Part shown: positions 48,901-61,400 of the stretch, piece by piece | Position numbering within the stretch: position 1 is the first letter of the stretch | How the letters are laid out: every line of letters begins with the position of its first letter | NCBI RefSeq assembly: GCF_958298935.1 | Contig: NC_084933.1 | Coordinates: 12,941,001-13,005,000 of the forward strand | Source: Phragmites australis | Lineage: Eukaryota; Streptophyta; Magnoliopsida; Poales; Poaceae | Direction: 5' to 3' | DNA length: 64,000 nt | Notes under the pieces: generated by a model | Database searches by the model: none | What the model saw: only the letters and a program-made list of their open reading frames with translations | What the model was told of the DNA's origin: nothing | Translations under genes and position numbers: made by a program

Positions 48901-50150
48901 ATCAGCGTGCGCATCGGCATATATACCTGCAAAATGCTTTTTTTGTTATTATTTTTATTATTTCTTTTTGGTCGCGAAGGCGCGTTGCCTCTTGTTTGAG
49001 GTCAACTGTCACTTCGTCTTACATTTCCTGTGAAGGCGATGTCCCATTTAAGAGGTTCATCGACGCTTCGTCTTGCACTTTCTACGAAGGCGATGCCTTA
49101 TTTAAGAGGTTCATCGACGCTTCGTCTTATATTTTCTGCGAAGGCGATGCCTCATTTAAGAGGTTCATCACCGCTTCGTCTTACATTTTCTGCGAAGACG
49201 ATGGCTCATCTAAGAGGTTCATTGACGCTTCGTCTTACATTTTCTACGAAGGCGATGCCTCATTTAAGAGGTTCATCGACGCTTCATCTTACATTTTCTG
49301 CGAAGGCGATACCTCATTTAAGAGGTTCATCGACGCTTTGTCTTACATTTTCTACGAAGGCGATGGCTCATCTAAGAGGTTCATCGATGCTTCGTCTTAC
49401 ATTGCCGCGAAGGAGCATTGCTTCTTATTAAAGTCAATCATCCCCTCATCTTACAATTCTTACGACATTCATTAAGAAAGCACATTGTAAACATGTGAAG
49501 TATGCGAAGCATATAAGAATGCAAAATACGAAGGTTATACGTCTTGCACGAAACAAATATTTTGTGCCTGAAATCCCCGTCACGAAGGGGAAAAATACAC
49601 GCGTACCTACAAGGGTTAGAGCAGATTTGTGCGAAGGATAACAAACTTGTGCGGAGGTAAAGCAACCTTCATAAGAATGTAATCCGCAAGAGTTAAGTCT
49701 TTGGCGCTTATGTAATTTTCACGTATGATAATGGTCACTTCGGCAACAAGCGAAGCATAAGGGGACCTGTATATCCGACATACAATCATACGAAGCGCAA
49801 ACATTTCAGAGAAAAATTAAATTTGTGCGTCGTGTGAATGCGAAAAATTGTGTTCCCAACACAGACTGTGGGCAAAGTCTGTGTACATGAATTTAAATTT
49901 GTACGCATGCAATGTCATGCACATATGTGCAAAAGAATGCTTCGGCGATATAAAAGATGCTCGTGCTTTGGAGTCGTTCAGGGCGAAGATGCCATTATCG
50001 TTTGCATATCTAAGCCTCTAACCCATGAAACGGATAAACCGTTGGGTCCCCAGCATAGGCTCGCATGCAAGTTTTTGAAACAGGAGAGAAATTTAGAGAA
50101 CGTGGATAACAAGTCGTAGAAGTAATAGCAGCCTGGCGGTAGGACTGACG

Positions 50151-50152
<2 letters not shown>
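45996..50152 (-). mobile_element. Repeat-rich non-coding spacer of a truncated gypsy (Tat-like) element
   Basis: No gag or pol. Three repeat zones: 46560-47060 with gtcgacgtagtcgtagccga-like units; 47560-48560 with recurring gcgaagggtaaa and atgcttcgg motifs; 48996-49430 with a 54-bp tandem array. A block of about 110 bp at 47353-47470 (gattggtgcgctgc...ggtgcttcgcaccc) recurs diverged at 48809-48920. Tat-lineage gypsy elements carry long tandem-repeat spacers between pol and the 3' LTR (family knowledge), which fits an LTR on the left and missing pol on the right. Frames in it are repeat artefacts. Confidence 0.55.
49024..49430. repeat. 54-bp tandem repeat array, about 7.5 copies
   Basis: The shared segment agaggttcatcgacgcttcg recurs at 49051, 49105, 49159, 49213, 49267, 49321 and 49375, exactly 54 bp apart. 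Since 54 is a multiple of three, two forward frames stay open and read as 18-residue peptide repeats (RFIDASSYIF). Confidence 0.95.

Positions 50153-50208
<56 letters not shown>
50153..50208. repeat. (TA)n microsatellite
   Basis: About 27 uninterrupted TA units. Confidence 0.97.
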
Positions 50209-50214
<6 letters not shown>

Positions 50215-52020
50215 TGCACAAAAACAACCGATGGGACAGGAATGTGGGTTTACCTCACGTGCCACGCCCTTCGCAAGCTGCGGATGGTGGGTCGCGTTAT
50301 TCCGCCTGCCGAATCCTGTCGGACCTCCGCCTGCCGAGGCCCGTCGGAGCCCAGCTGGGTCTTCGCCCGCCAACGGAAGGCCTGATCGGCCACTCCACCC
50401 GAATTCCAGATGGTTGGATCTTCGCCGGCCGAAGCCCGTCAACTGAAGCTCAGCGGACCCCCGTCCGCCGAGGCCAGCTGAGACGAAGTCCGATGAAGGC
50501 GCATACGCTGGGCGATGACGCACTCACGGAGACGAAATCCGGTGAAGGCGCACTCACTCGCTTTGGTCGTGAACATCCGGAGCCACGTCAACCGGCGAAG
50601 CTGAAGGTGTGCAGTCCGTTGCTCGGCTCACGGAAACTGGGCAAACCCCTTCGGAGGGTGGGGCCCACCAGAGCATAGTTGGGCGCTGGTTCCGTGAGTG
50701 GCTGAGGACTGGGCGAAGGCACCTTGTGGCTCATCAGGCGCACTGCGGACCGATCTTTACAGCAACTTTGTGCTTAGAAGGCCTACAACACCTGCATAGC
50801 ATAGCACTTGTGCACGTTTAAAGATAACTGCATGCCGAAGGCTTACTGGTATAAAGCAGCACGTTTAAAGATCACTGCATGCTGGATTAGTACAACATGC
50901 AAGCGAATGATGATGCCACCTGCTAACTAAGCAGGTACATGTATAAAAATCCAGAGCTGCTACGAATGCTCGACGAAGGATTGTCCCTGTGGTCTGGGCC
51001 ATGCCCTTCGCTAGGCGTCGAAGGTGGACCAAGCCCCTTCGCACCGGAAACCCGCTGGGCCCTCGCACCAAAGACTGGATGTGTTTCGACGAAGGCTGCG
51101 GGGCCCTCGCCACACGAAGGCCAAAGGACGCTGGGAACTTGCCAGTCGGAGTCAGCCCAAGCGAGCTGGTCCGAAGCCAAACGAAGGTGCGTCCAGTGCG
51201 AAGCCCGGACGGGCCTGAGCCAGCCAAAACATGACTGGTCTTGCGCGTCAACAGATGGCCTGACAATCCTCGTCGCACGTGGTCGCTCCAACACGCGATT
51301 AGGATGGCTATGAGCCGGTTGGGTTGGATCGGATTGGATCCTCGCAGATTTTAGACTTGGTAGGAGTGGGTTTAGATGTAAAAATCACCATACGGTACCA
51401 TGGGTCGGGGTCTGACCTTAGCTGGGTTCGTTTTTGCACTTACGGGGGCCACCGAAATCCCGAGCTCAACCATTCAATCCTATTATGGCCCATCCGTGGT
51501 CCGTTGGCTATTGCCCCATTAGCTATTACTCCGCGTGCGCATCTCCACTACCGCATTAGTCCATACCATCACCCTGTACGAACCTTAGGTATCGCATCGT
51601 CGTCTCTGTAGATCTAGACTTCTAGAACACATAAGCAACGACTATAACACTAGTTGACCGGCGCCTAGAGGCGTGTGTGCGGTGTGACCTCACGGTGGTG
51701 CCTCCCCCTCCCCTGCTTAGCTGCTTCGCGCCTCTTGTGAGGCGACGGAGGCGGAGGTCGGCTACGGTGAGACGGCACATGGCAGGAGCGAGCTCCTCCG
51801 TTAGGTCATCATTGGGGAAGATGGACCGCCATCAGGGAAGATAGGTCGCCTGCGGGCGTGGACGTGGACGGTGAGGTATCCGTATGGGAGAGAGAGGATA
51901 GTTGAGGAGAGAGCAAGTGGGGGTGGTGGCAAGATGTGCTAGCTATGGATGGAAAAAGGAGAAAGATGGGTCTCAGATTGTGCCAACGCTAGAATCATTT
52001 TGCACCTGTATTAATTTCGC
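50209..52020. other. GC-rich intergenic DNA, no recognised gene
   Basis: 50260-51300 is rich in GAAGGC/CCTTCG motifs in both orientations and resembles the spacer to its left. A direct repeat gcacgtttaaagat(a/c)actgcatgc lies at 50814 and 50861. 51300-52020 has no family resemblance. Open frames of 60-150 codons here follow from GC-rich composition. Confidence 0.5.
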
Positions 52021-52592
52021 GTAGATCAAGTTTGAGATCCCAAAGATACGTTCTCATTTCACCGACCCCGACCCGACGTGGCGGCGCACAACAGATCGAT
52101 CCGCGTACCCACCAGGCCCCGCCCGCCGCACGCGGACTCCGTACTGCCGTGCGCACAGCTGCGAAACACACGCGGGCGCAACCCCGGCCGCGTCGGCACT
52201 GGCGTGTTCCCCGGCTCCAGCCCCTCGCGCCGTGCGCGGAAGCCTACTTTTCCCACCCACACACGCGGGGGAGGCTCTCTAACCAACGCCTGTACACATG
52301 GCAATCGGAAAGGCGCGACTTCGCCGGCCGGCTTACGTACCGCGTCAAACCAGGCCGTGACGACGCGCCACTTTTTTTCTCCCTCGCTGACAGCGCCGCG
52401 TCAGAAACCCAACCGAGAAGCCTCGCGTGTATATCGTCTCCTCGCCACCTACCAAGCGGCGAAATCGAGAGACGAGAACAAGACAGACATCCTGCGTTCG
52501 TGGACACCAAGAAGCCAACCGAACAAGCAGGAACCCTCTCCCCCTCTCGACAATTACCAGACAGTCCCCCTTGCCGACTCTGCTCTTCCCCA
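52021..52592 (+). promoter_or_regulatory. Promoter and 5' leader of oxidoreductase copy 2
   Basis: GC-rich, CpG-dense block directly upstream of the start codon. No clear TATA box. It does not align with the upstream region of copy 1, so the two promoters have diverged or were rearranged. Confidence 0.45.
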
Positions 52593-55500
52593 ATGGCCAC
52601 CGCCGCCGCCCCGACGACCCTAGCCAAGATGCGAGCCGTGCAGTACGACGCCTGCGGCGGAGGCGCCGCGGGCCTAAAGGTAATTAAGCGGCGCCCTCAC
52701 GCTTTTCTTTTCTTTTATTTCCTTTTTCCGATTCGTTGAAGGAAGGGGGCGGAAGCTTGTCTGCAGTTCTGCACCTGCGGATTGGTTGGTGCCGAGGGTG
52801 ATTTGATTAGTCAGTTGGTAGGTTCGGTAGTTCATGGCCTGATTGGTTCACTAGTATGACTGGATTAGTGGTGGCAATTACATAGTGGTTCAAGTGCTGA
52901 TTGAATAATTTTTTGTACTAGTTGGCGAGTTGTTGTGGCCTTGGCACCCCGTGCCCTTATTTGGCAGTTTGCAGACAGCTGATCTGATCCTATAAGTAGG
53001 GAGTCTTTCTATTTTAGGTTGCTGTGGTCAAGCATGTACTAGTAGATTGTTGACCTATGTCACTGTCAGATTACGCAATACATACCTGGTGTTTTGTGCT
53101 GAGAAGAACACTGGAGATAATATGGATACTCTATCTTAGTCAAAAGTAGCCACCAGATCCAGAAGAGCAAAATTAATGTACTTGACTGCGTGTTCCAAGA
53201 GTCAATTGGATGACTGACTAGATCCTCGTTGAATTGGGTGACTCTGACGAAGGAATGTTTTACACAAGGAATCTAATTTAATTATGCTAATTAAGGTATT
53301 TCCTTTCCTGTGTGCTTCTGTTTCTAGGTAGTTAACAAAATTCCAAATATTATTCAACTTTTCGTGAAAATAAACCAATCAGGAAAAAATACCTTGCTTG
53401 TTGACAAGATAAAGTTGAGAATACATTTTCTTTTGCTTTCATGAGAAGAAACCAGTCAGCGAAATTTCTTTCTGTTGAAGAAACCGTTCAACAATTTTGC
53501 AATGCCTCTAATGCAGCATGTGGAAGTCCCCGTCCCTTCAGCGAAGAAGAATGAGCTTCTGTTGAAGCTAGAAGCAGCAAGCATCAACCCGGTTGACTGG
53601 AAGATACAGAAAGGGATGTTACGGCCTTTGTTGCCTCGTAGATTGCCTTTTATTCCAGGTAATCATCCTCATTCCGCATCGGGGCCTCATGCAGTATCTG
53701 GGTAGTAAGTTCCTGTGAATCCTCTTGACAATTCCAGTCTGTTGGTAGTAGAGCTTATTTGACTTTGACCAAGAACATATCATTTTTTCACTGTATCCGT
53801 TATTTCACCCTCCTTTAGAAAAAGCATGTGCTTGTTATTTTGTCAATATATGATGTTTATGCATGGTTTATCTGGGGTTTGTGCTGATAGGATACTATTT
53901 ATGTCCTTTATTTTGTCTATGAGCGATTTTATACGAGGCTTGTCCAGCTCTGATAACTAGTAATGCCCTTGACAGAGTGATAGCATAGGACATTGCTTTG
54001 CCACGTATTTTGGGGATCTTAATCCATCTGTACATTGTTAAGATTATACTCCAGAAACAAAGAAGTCAGCGTTCATTTCGCCTTTTATGCTTATGAAAAA
54101 TCTTGAGCATAGAAGTATGTGTCTTAAAAGAGAGAACAGGATAAATGACTCAACAATAATGCTTCTCCAACTTCTCTAAGGCTGTAACAGCTCTTGGCAT
54201 TTCTTATTAGAAAGAACTGTTCTTATAACAAATGGGCAATAACCAGTTTTCACTTGTCAACCACCAAGAATCTACCAGTGGCCAAGTTCTCCCTCAGCAG
54301 CTCTTGGTATTTATTATTGAAAATAACTGTTCTTCTATCAAATGAGCAATGACTAGTTTTTGTCTTAAGTGTTTATTAACCGGCTCCGTTTCTTGATGAA
54401 GGGTGTGAGTTCTGTTGGCTACTTTGCCCATTCTCTGCTCGTGACCTGTAGTTGTCCTGCGGCAGCCTCAATTTTTGTTTATAGTCACATAATAATATTG
54501 TCCACATCCTTTTATACTAGACGTTCAGAATTTGTGCCAACCAGTTCTGCTAATTCTTCCTTCTTCTGCAGTCACTGATGTGGCAGGAGTTGTGGTAGAT
54601 GTTGGTCCAGGAGTCCATGAATTCCAAGCTGGAGATCAAGTTGTTGCAATGTTGAACCCATTTGTAAGCACGCTTCACTCTTCACAATACAGTTCTGTTA
54701 TTTTAATTTTCAAGGCATCAACTCAAGACCAAAGGTGTCGTCTCATATGAAACGCTAGAGATAATTTAGTAGTTGGAAGCTGTTTATTGGATTGCTAGAA
54801 TTATTCGTAGTGCATCACAACTCGACCTCCATGTAGTTATGTCCAAGTGCCTTCATCTTCTGTTGTAACGTGATGTTATATCTTAACTCACGTTAACAAT
54901 CTCTTTGCCCTAATAGTCTGGAGGTGGCCTCGCGGAATACGCTGTGGCGTCTGCAAATCTGACCGTCAAGAGGCCTCCCGAGGTATCTGCTGCCGAAGGT
55001 GCAGGGCTGCCCATTGCCGCCGGCACAGCGCTGCAGTCGCTTAGGGCTATCGGCGCCAAGTTCGATGGCACCGGTAAGCCCTTGAACGTGCTCATCACCG
55101 CTGCATCTGGTGGTGTTGGCCTCTACGCCGTGCAGCTTGCGAAGCTGGCAGGCCTCCACATCACAGCCACCTGTGGTGCCCGCAACGTGGAGCTGGTGAA
55201 GAGCCTGGGCGCAGACGAGGTGCTCGACTACAGAACACCAGAGGGGGCCAGCCTGCAGAGCCCGTCCGGTAAGAAGTACGACGGCGTTGTCCACTGCACG
55301 GTGGGGATCAGCTGGTCGACGTTTGAGCCAGTACTGAGCGGCAATGGGAGGGTGATAGACATCACCCCGAACTTCTCCACCATCCTCACGTCAGCGCTGC
55401 ACAAGGTGACGTTCGCCAGGAAGCGGCTGGTGCCGCTGCTCCTGTCGCCTAACAAGGCGGACCTCGAGTTCTTGGTCGAGCTGGTGAAGGACAGCAAGCT

Positions 55501-55609
55501 CAAGACGCTGATCGACTCACGGTTCCCACGGCGCGATGCAAGCAAGGCATGGGAGAAGAGCATCGATGGCCATGCCACCGGCAAGATCATCGTCGAGATG
55601 GAAGGTTGA
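52593..55609 (+). CDS. Quinone oxidoreductase / alkenal reductase-like, copy 2, 337 aa
   Basis: Exons 52593-52679, 53517-53658, 54572-54663 and 54917-55609 (87+142+92+693 = 1014 nt, 337 codons plus stop), all with GT-AG introns. The start is the ATG of MATAAAPTTLAKMRAVQYD. The GroES-like N-terminal domain (KLEAASINPVDWK; VTDVAGVVVDVGPG, 77-90) is followed by the NADPH-binding fold with VLITAASGGVGLYAVQL (about 165-181), whose AxxGxxG pattern is that of zinc-independent MDR enzymes; no zinc-ligand cysteines are seen. It belongs to the ceQORH/AOR-type family: NADPH-dependent reduction of quinones or lipid-derived enones, usually cytosolic or on the plastid envelope without a cleaved transit peptide. 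The length fits the family (about 325-340). Tandem partner of the copy at 43175; this is the intact one. Confidence 0.92.
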
Positions 55610-57063
55610 TCCGTGGTGCCGCCATTACCAACAGAGACTTGGTGGGAAGTATGTACAAGCAAATTATAGGCCTTACAGGGTGAACAGATACTAGGATGTG
55701 GCGTCATCGTACAGAATAATCATGTGCGAGTTGGTTTGTAGGATAATGTTCTGCTTTCTTTTCTTTTCCAGTTATGATGATGCCCTGCTTCTCGAACAGT
55801 TTAGGGGTTTGTGGATTCGCATGATCGGTAATGATAAGTAATATTTTGCAGAACTTGTTCTAATCAGAACCTACCATTAGTAGGCGATTTACAAATATTT
55901 TTGAACTTCTTGCCGGGTTAGGCCGTTATTTCACGGCAGAGAATGCACCGAAAAAGACAAGGGCGTGACTTGATGTCAGTCGCCTAAGAATCGTCTAAAT
56001 CTCAGACGACTATTTCTGACTGTTCAAATAACATCCGACAGCTCCTGCTGTTCTTACAACACGAAGCAACTCTGTTTTCTCTCTCCGTCTCCGGCTGCTC
56101 CCGCCACTGATCCACCAACGCCCACCATTCGCTGTCAACCCTGCTGCCAGCACCGCCCACCGTTGGTCCTCCCTGCCGCCTAGCTGAACTGCCTCCGAAG
56201 GACGTCCCTTCCTCTAGGCCCGGCAATGGTGAAATTGTCGTCCTGTAGCCACCCAACCCCAAACCTCTAACTTGCCCCTGATATAAAATTATACCAGTGC
56301 CCATTTCTTGCGAACGCAAGCATGTGTAGAGCAACAGCGTAACAACAGAATACATTTAGCTCGTAGTAAAATGAGTGGCAGAACATCATGGTTTCAAACT
56401 ACTTACTCCAGTTTGTGCGATCAGGCCTGTAAGTCCAGATTCTTTGGTTTCAGCTCATCTGTTCAACATTAGGGCATGTTTGGATCGTGTACTTCACAAG
56501 TTTTAAAAGAGTTCAAATTTGAATTAAATCTCAAACGTATCCAGAGAGATACAGCTCAGCCAAAACACCCCCAACACTTACCAGTTTTTTTGCCACCTTT
56601 ACACCGTTGCAATATGACAAAAAGAAACTAGTTTCTGGACTGAGAGCAACTCAAAAGAACAGGCATTCCCCAGACATTAGACGGAGCATGCGGCATTGGC
56701 AGATTCCAGCGACAAGAAAATTCTAGTACCAATCTTAGCAACTCTAAACCATCACTTATTCCACAAGTCAATAAAAACTATAAATCGCTGGCACTTCAAA
56801 TCAACCCCTCCAATTTGGAATACGTAAAAGAAGGAAAACGATCAGCTGCTCGACGAAGCCAAACATACTAGGACTACATCTGAATAGACGTAGATTCTAC
56901 AATTAGTAACCGATATCACCGCTGCTATACCTTGCCACAAAACAAGGTAAGCATAAATTTATGACCCGATTTTGCTGATCTCACATGAACCCAAACCCAC
57001 CACTCTTTCTGGCGACCATGATAGTGGCCATAAAAGTACTACCGATGCATAGCTGCCAAGAAC
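55610..57063. other. 3' flanks of two convergent genes
   Basis: Holds the 3' UTRs of oxidoreductase copy 2 (from the left) and of the G3BP-like gene (from the right). 56473-56580 (agggcatgtttggatcgtg...aaaacacccccaacac) looks like a decayed Tourist/hAT-type MITE. The minus-strand frame 56002-56355 has no recognisable homology. Confidence 0.45.
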
Positions 57064-58441
57064 TCACTTTCCGACTGCGGTAGTGGTGGATGGTGCCCGC
57101 ACACCACTACCACCGGCTGTACCAGAGTGGTCGACCCGCTGGTAGCTAACATCACCTCCACGTGATGCACCACCTCTGCCACCACCCCTACCTCCATAAT
57201 AAAATCGATAACTGACCTCACCCCTTCCGTAGCCCCTCCCTCCGCTGTAATTACCACGGCCTCTCATTCCTTCACCTCGGAAGTTACCACCTCTACCCGG
57301 TGCGAACCTTCCTCTGCTACTACCTGAAGCCAGAAAATAATACGTGTTAGCTGAAATGAAAAGAAAAATAAAGAACAGGAGAAAGATGGTCAACAGTATC
57401 TATTTTGACCAAGCACAATGTTGACGCGGTAAAATGTAGCTCACACATGGTTTCATAAGAACTATCTTGTTATTTTCCGCTATTTCTATAGTTAAGTCGC
57501 TTCTGCTACAGAAATGATATACTTTTCCATGGAAGGCGAAAATAAGAAGCGGTACAACAGATGGTTTTCAAATAACATGTGCCTGCATGAACTAAGATAA
57601 ACAGTTTACGGAATCTTCAATTATACCCTACATTGCAACCAGCATCACAGCCGTGCTTTTGTTTGCCGTTATTATCACATTCAAGAACACAGAAACAAAT
57701 CTATATTCTTTCTCAAAATAAACAAACTGGCATTCTACAAGCACTAGGGAGGAAATAATGGCAAGGATTGAAGTTTCATGAGCTTACCACGTGAACCAGT
57801 AGTTCTTTTCTCTTCGACGTAACATTGCCGGTCACCAATCATAACCGGAGAAGCCTGCAATCAAGAGTTAGTGTCAAATAAAGAAATAATAGCTAGTTTA
57901 GTCAGTAGCCTGTCATTCACTCATGTGATATTTGTTGGAGCGGTTGTGAAGTTGCTCCACTAGAGAAGAAAAATGTAAGACAGCATTCATCTAGGATATT
58001 TCTAAGGAATTGCATAACCCCTAGATCACCCTAACATATGGCCAGACCATAGTCACCGAATACAGGGTCGACACCGTGTTCCTGACCCGGGGACGCCGTC
58101 CCGAATCGAGGGTCAAGGACAACAGAGGTTGTCCCCATTTCGACAGGTTCGCCACATGGATAACAATGGGACAAGAAGAAGATTGTGGCTACTGACCACC
58201 TCTGTCGGTGGAGACATGGACAACTGACACAGACCTCGGCGCAAACGGCGCGGACGGTGGGCCTATAGAACACAGGGCCACAGACGGTGGGCCTTGCCAC
58301 CTTACCGGCTCGCCGGCGGCCAACACTGACCATGGCGTGGACGGCACCGCCTCGCCGGTAGTAACACGGAAAGTGGAAGAGCGAAATAAGGGGCGGCCAG
58401 CGACGGGTGGGGACTTGGGGCGCGCTATGCTGCTGCTGCCT

Positions 58442-58491
<50 letters not shown>

Positions 58492-61400
58492 CTTCAATTC
58501 GAGATGCGCTTTGGCTCTACCGTGTGGACGCGACGGTGGTGATCTAGGGTAAGGGTAAGGAAGAGTGCTGGCTGGTGGGCCTTTAGTTGGATAATGGGCT
58601 GAGTAGAACGTGTGGGCTGGTGGCATGGCCCAAATGCATTCTCTTTTCGCAATTTTCTTCCAGATATATGCATATGTACTTATTAATTGTACATATGGGC
58701 CAGACCCAAATCTACACTTTGGACCAGAAGAAATCAGGAAAGTAATCAAAACTTACAAAGTAGGATAAAGATACTGAATAAATGTAATGAAACTGTAACA
58801 TTCTTGCATCGCAAACATGGTGAGTAGTCAAGGCTTGTGGGTGGGTGAGGTTCAGGTTCACTGCGGGTTGGTGGAGATGGAGAAAGGTGATAATCAGCAG
58901 GGAGAGAGGGAAGGGTAGGGGAAGTTCAGCAGGAGAACATATATAACTAGGAGGTAAAGATGTTAACACAATGCAACTGGGAGATAAGATAACACCTAAA
59001 TCTGCAGCTGCTGGTGGTGTTGCTAATCTGCTGTTGCTGCGATCTTGTGAAACTGACACTGAGATCCTAGTTTATATGATTGTCTCAGTCACAGCAACAA
59101 CATGGAACAATAACAAACATAGAAGAACATTCTTTTCTGATAGTGTGGGCATGTCTGCATTAGGGGATGAGAATTAGGTTTGGATACTATTTCCACAATC
59201 CTTGTTAAACATTGTACTAAATTTGCTTTGCTAAAACCTCAATGTACAAAAATGGACAAGAAAAGCTTCAACTAGTATCATAGATATATAACTATTCCTC
59301 CCCGCAGAACAAATCTAAAGCCTATGAGTATCCATTAACTTATTTTCTTTTGTAATTTAGTTGGACTTGGAAATTTAAGAAACAATATGTTGTTAACTAG
59401 ACAAAGCAACCAGCAGTAACATAGCACCGGGGAGGGTAACAGCATCAACAAAGCAAAAACAATTAGTTGACAACTAGCATTCCAACAGCAATTATTCACG
59501 CCAACAGAGCAGACAAGGGTCGGTTCAAATCAATGAGATACAACCAAGACAATGGTACGTGGATCACTTGACAGTTTAATCCAGAATTATTTTGGAGGGT
59601 GCTAGATGTGATTCCAAGTAAGCAAAGCACCTAATTTTAATATCCTTCAAGACCACTAAAACAAGGAGAACTTGCCACAGAAGTTTCCTGGATCAAATAT
59701 GATTTAAAAAAGAACCATCATCCATAATACTGCACAATCAATTAGAACATGTATCATAAATAGCGGTAGTTAAAAGTTTAGCAGCTCAAAGAAATAACTG
59801 TGCTGTTTCTTTTTTCCTTTTCTGCCTAGGGTTGATTGAGGACTTAAATATTCTAAGGCCATGCACATACTGACATATCATGGCCCTGTTTAGCAGAGCT
59901 CCGAATCCCAGCTCCACCTCAGATCCGGAGTTTTGTAGGCTAAAATAAAGTGGATCAAGCCTCTATTTGTAGTCTAAAATGAAAATAAGATAACTCACCC
60001 AAACACCCCTGATATACTTACAGCACCAGCTCCACGAATTCTTGGGAGCAGGGATACCCAGCTCCAAGAATTCTAGGAGCTGGAGCTCTGCCAAACAGGC
60101 CCCATATGGCTCGTAGACATCTCTCCCGCCAAACTTACCTACTGGAACTCCTCTAAGAAATAAAAACTTACTGCAAGGAAACTAAACTCACTAGTTACAC
60201 AAAACTTGTGCGATGATCATAAAACAAACTGACATGAGAACAAGCCACACATATGACTGATAAGAATACCTCATAACACATAGCAACCTTAGTAAAAAAA
60301 GTCAGATTAATACCTCTATTGCACTTTGGACAACACTGGCATCCTCAAATTCTACGAAGCCAAAACAAAACCCTTGGATCTGTGTTATTTAATAGAAATA
60401 CAAAGACCAATTTGAAAGTTAGGCTCAATGAAGACTCTTACAATAAAATTTTGAGACGAAAAACAAGTACCTTGTTGCTTCTAACTTGGATGCCATCATG
60501 TTTAATGGTGCCAAATCTCTTGAACTCGTCTTCTAATTGCTGTGGCATGGCATTTAAAGGCAGATTTCGCACATATATCGCATGCCCATCAACTTTGAAG
60601 ATGATTGTAAAGCATGTCAGACCGAGTCAATTGAAATCAATAAGCTTTAGCTGCGAGTGTGGATTTAGATAATACCTTCTGGATCTTGAAAGCTGCTGCT
60701 CTGAGAGTTAAGACTGAAAGCTGGAACATCAGCGACCAGAGCAGGGGCAGGAGGGGCTTGTTTTTCTGGTTTTGGTGGTGCAGGCCTGGAAGGAACTGTG
60801 GAAGCTGGTGGTCGAAATTCTTTCATGACTTTTACCTAGAGCAGAACAAAAAAACTGTCATGATGGTGGTAAGCTTAAAAAGATAAAAAAACTAAAAGGA
60901 ATTAAGTGCACACTAACAAAACTATCCAGCACCCAATAAAGTCGCAACCAACATCACAAAACCAAGAAGGCTTCCAAAATGTCTTTCACCAAAGACAATA
61001 GCACCATAATATTAAATAAATAATCATAAATCATGATAACTAGAGTTAACTAAAAAAATCCAGATTACCATTGTTTTCCAATCAAAAAACATAGTTTAGA
61101 AGTTTAACTGTGTGGTATAACAACATCATTCAAGAAATCACTTTGCGCAGCATTTGCACTTAAAACCCAGAAATTCCGTGGAACATTTACAATCCAGATT
61201 TTAGACAGCATTGAGAATCTAGTAAAATCATCTCCATTGCTGACACCTGTTTGCTCTAAGGTTACAACACATATGAAGAAACCACGGAAAGAATTGAATT
61301 TTTTTCCTCCGACGGTCATATACTGTCAGAAATATATGCACAGTTTGAAATATCAATGTTATGTGATGTTCAGCATGATAAACGAAAATGAATGGGTTCC

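Noticed and set aside
49024..49430. CRISPR-like regularity
   Set aside because: Units are adjacent without variable spacers and the genome is a plant nucleus.
48996..49475. 159-aa repetitive protein
   Set aside because: Arises from a 54-bp tandem repeat whose length is a multiple of three; a second frame is equally open. No start context or homology.
50010..50523. Frames starting in or passing the (TA)n tract
   Set aside because: They read YIYIYI repeats; microsatellite artefacts.
58189..58749. 186-codon minus-strand frame in the G3BP-like intron
   Set aside because: Crosses the (GA)n tract, which reads as a Ser-Leu run; lies within a well-supported intron.
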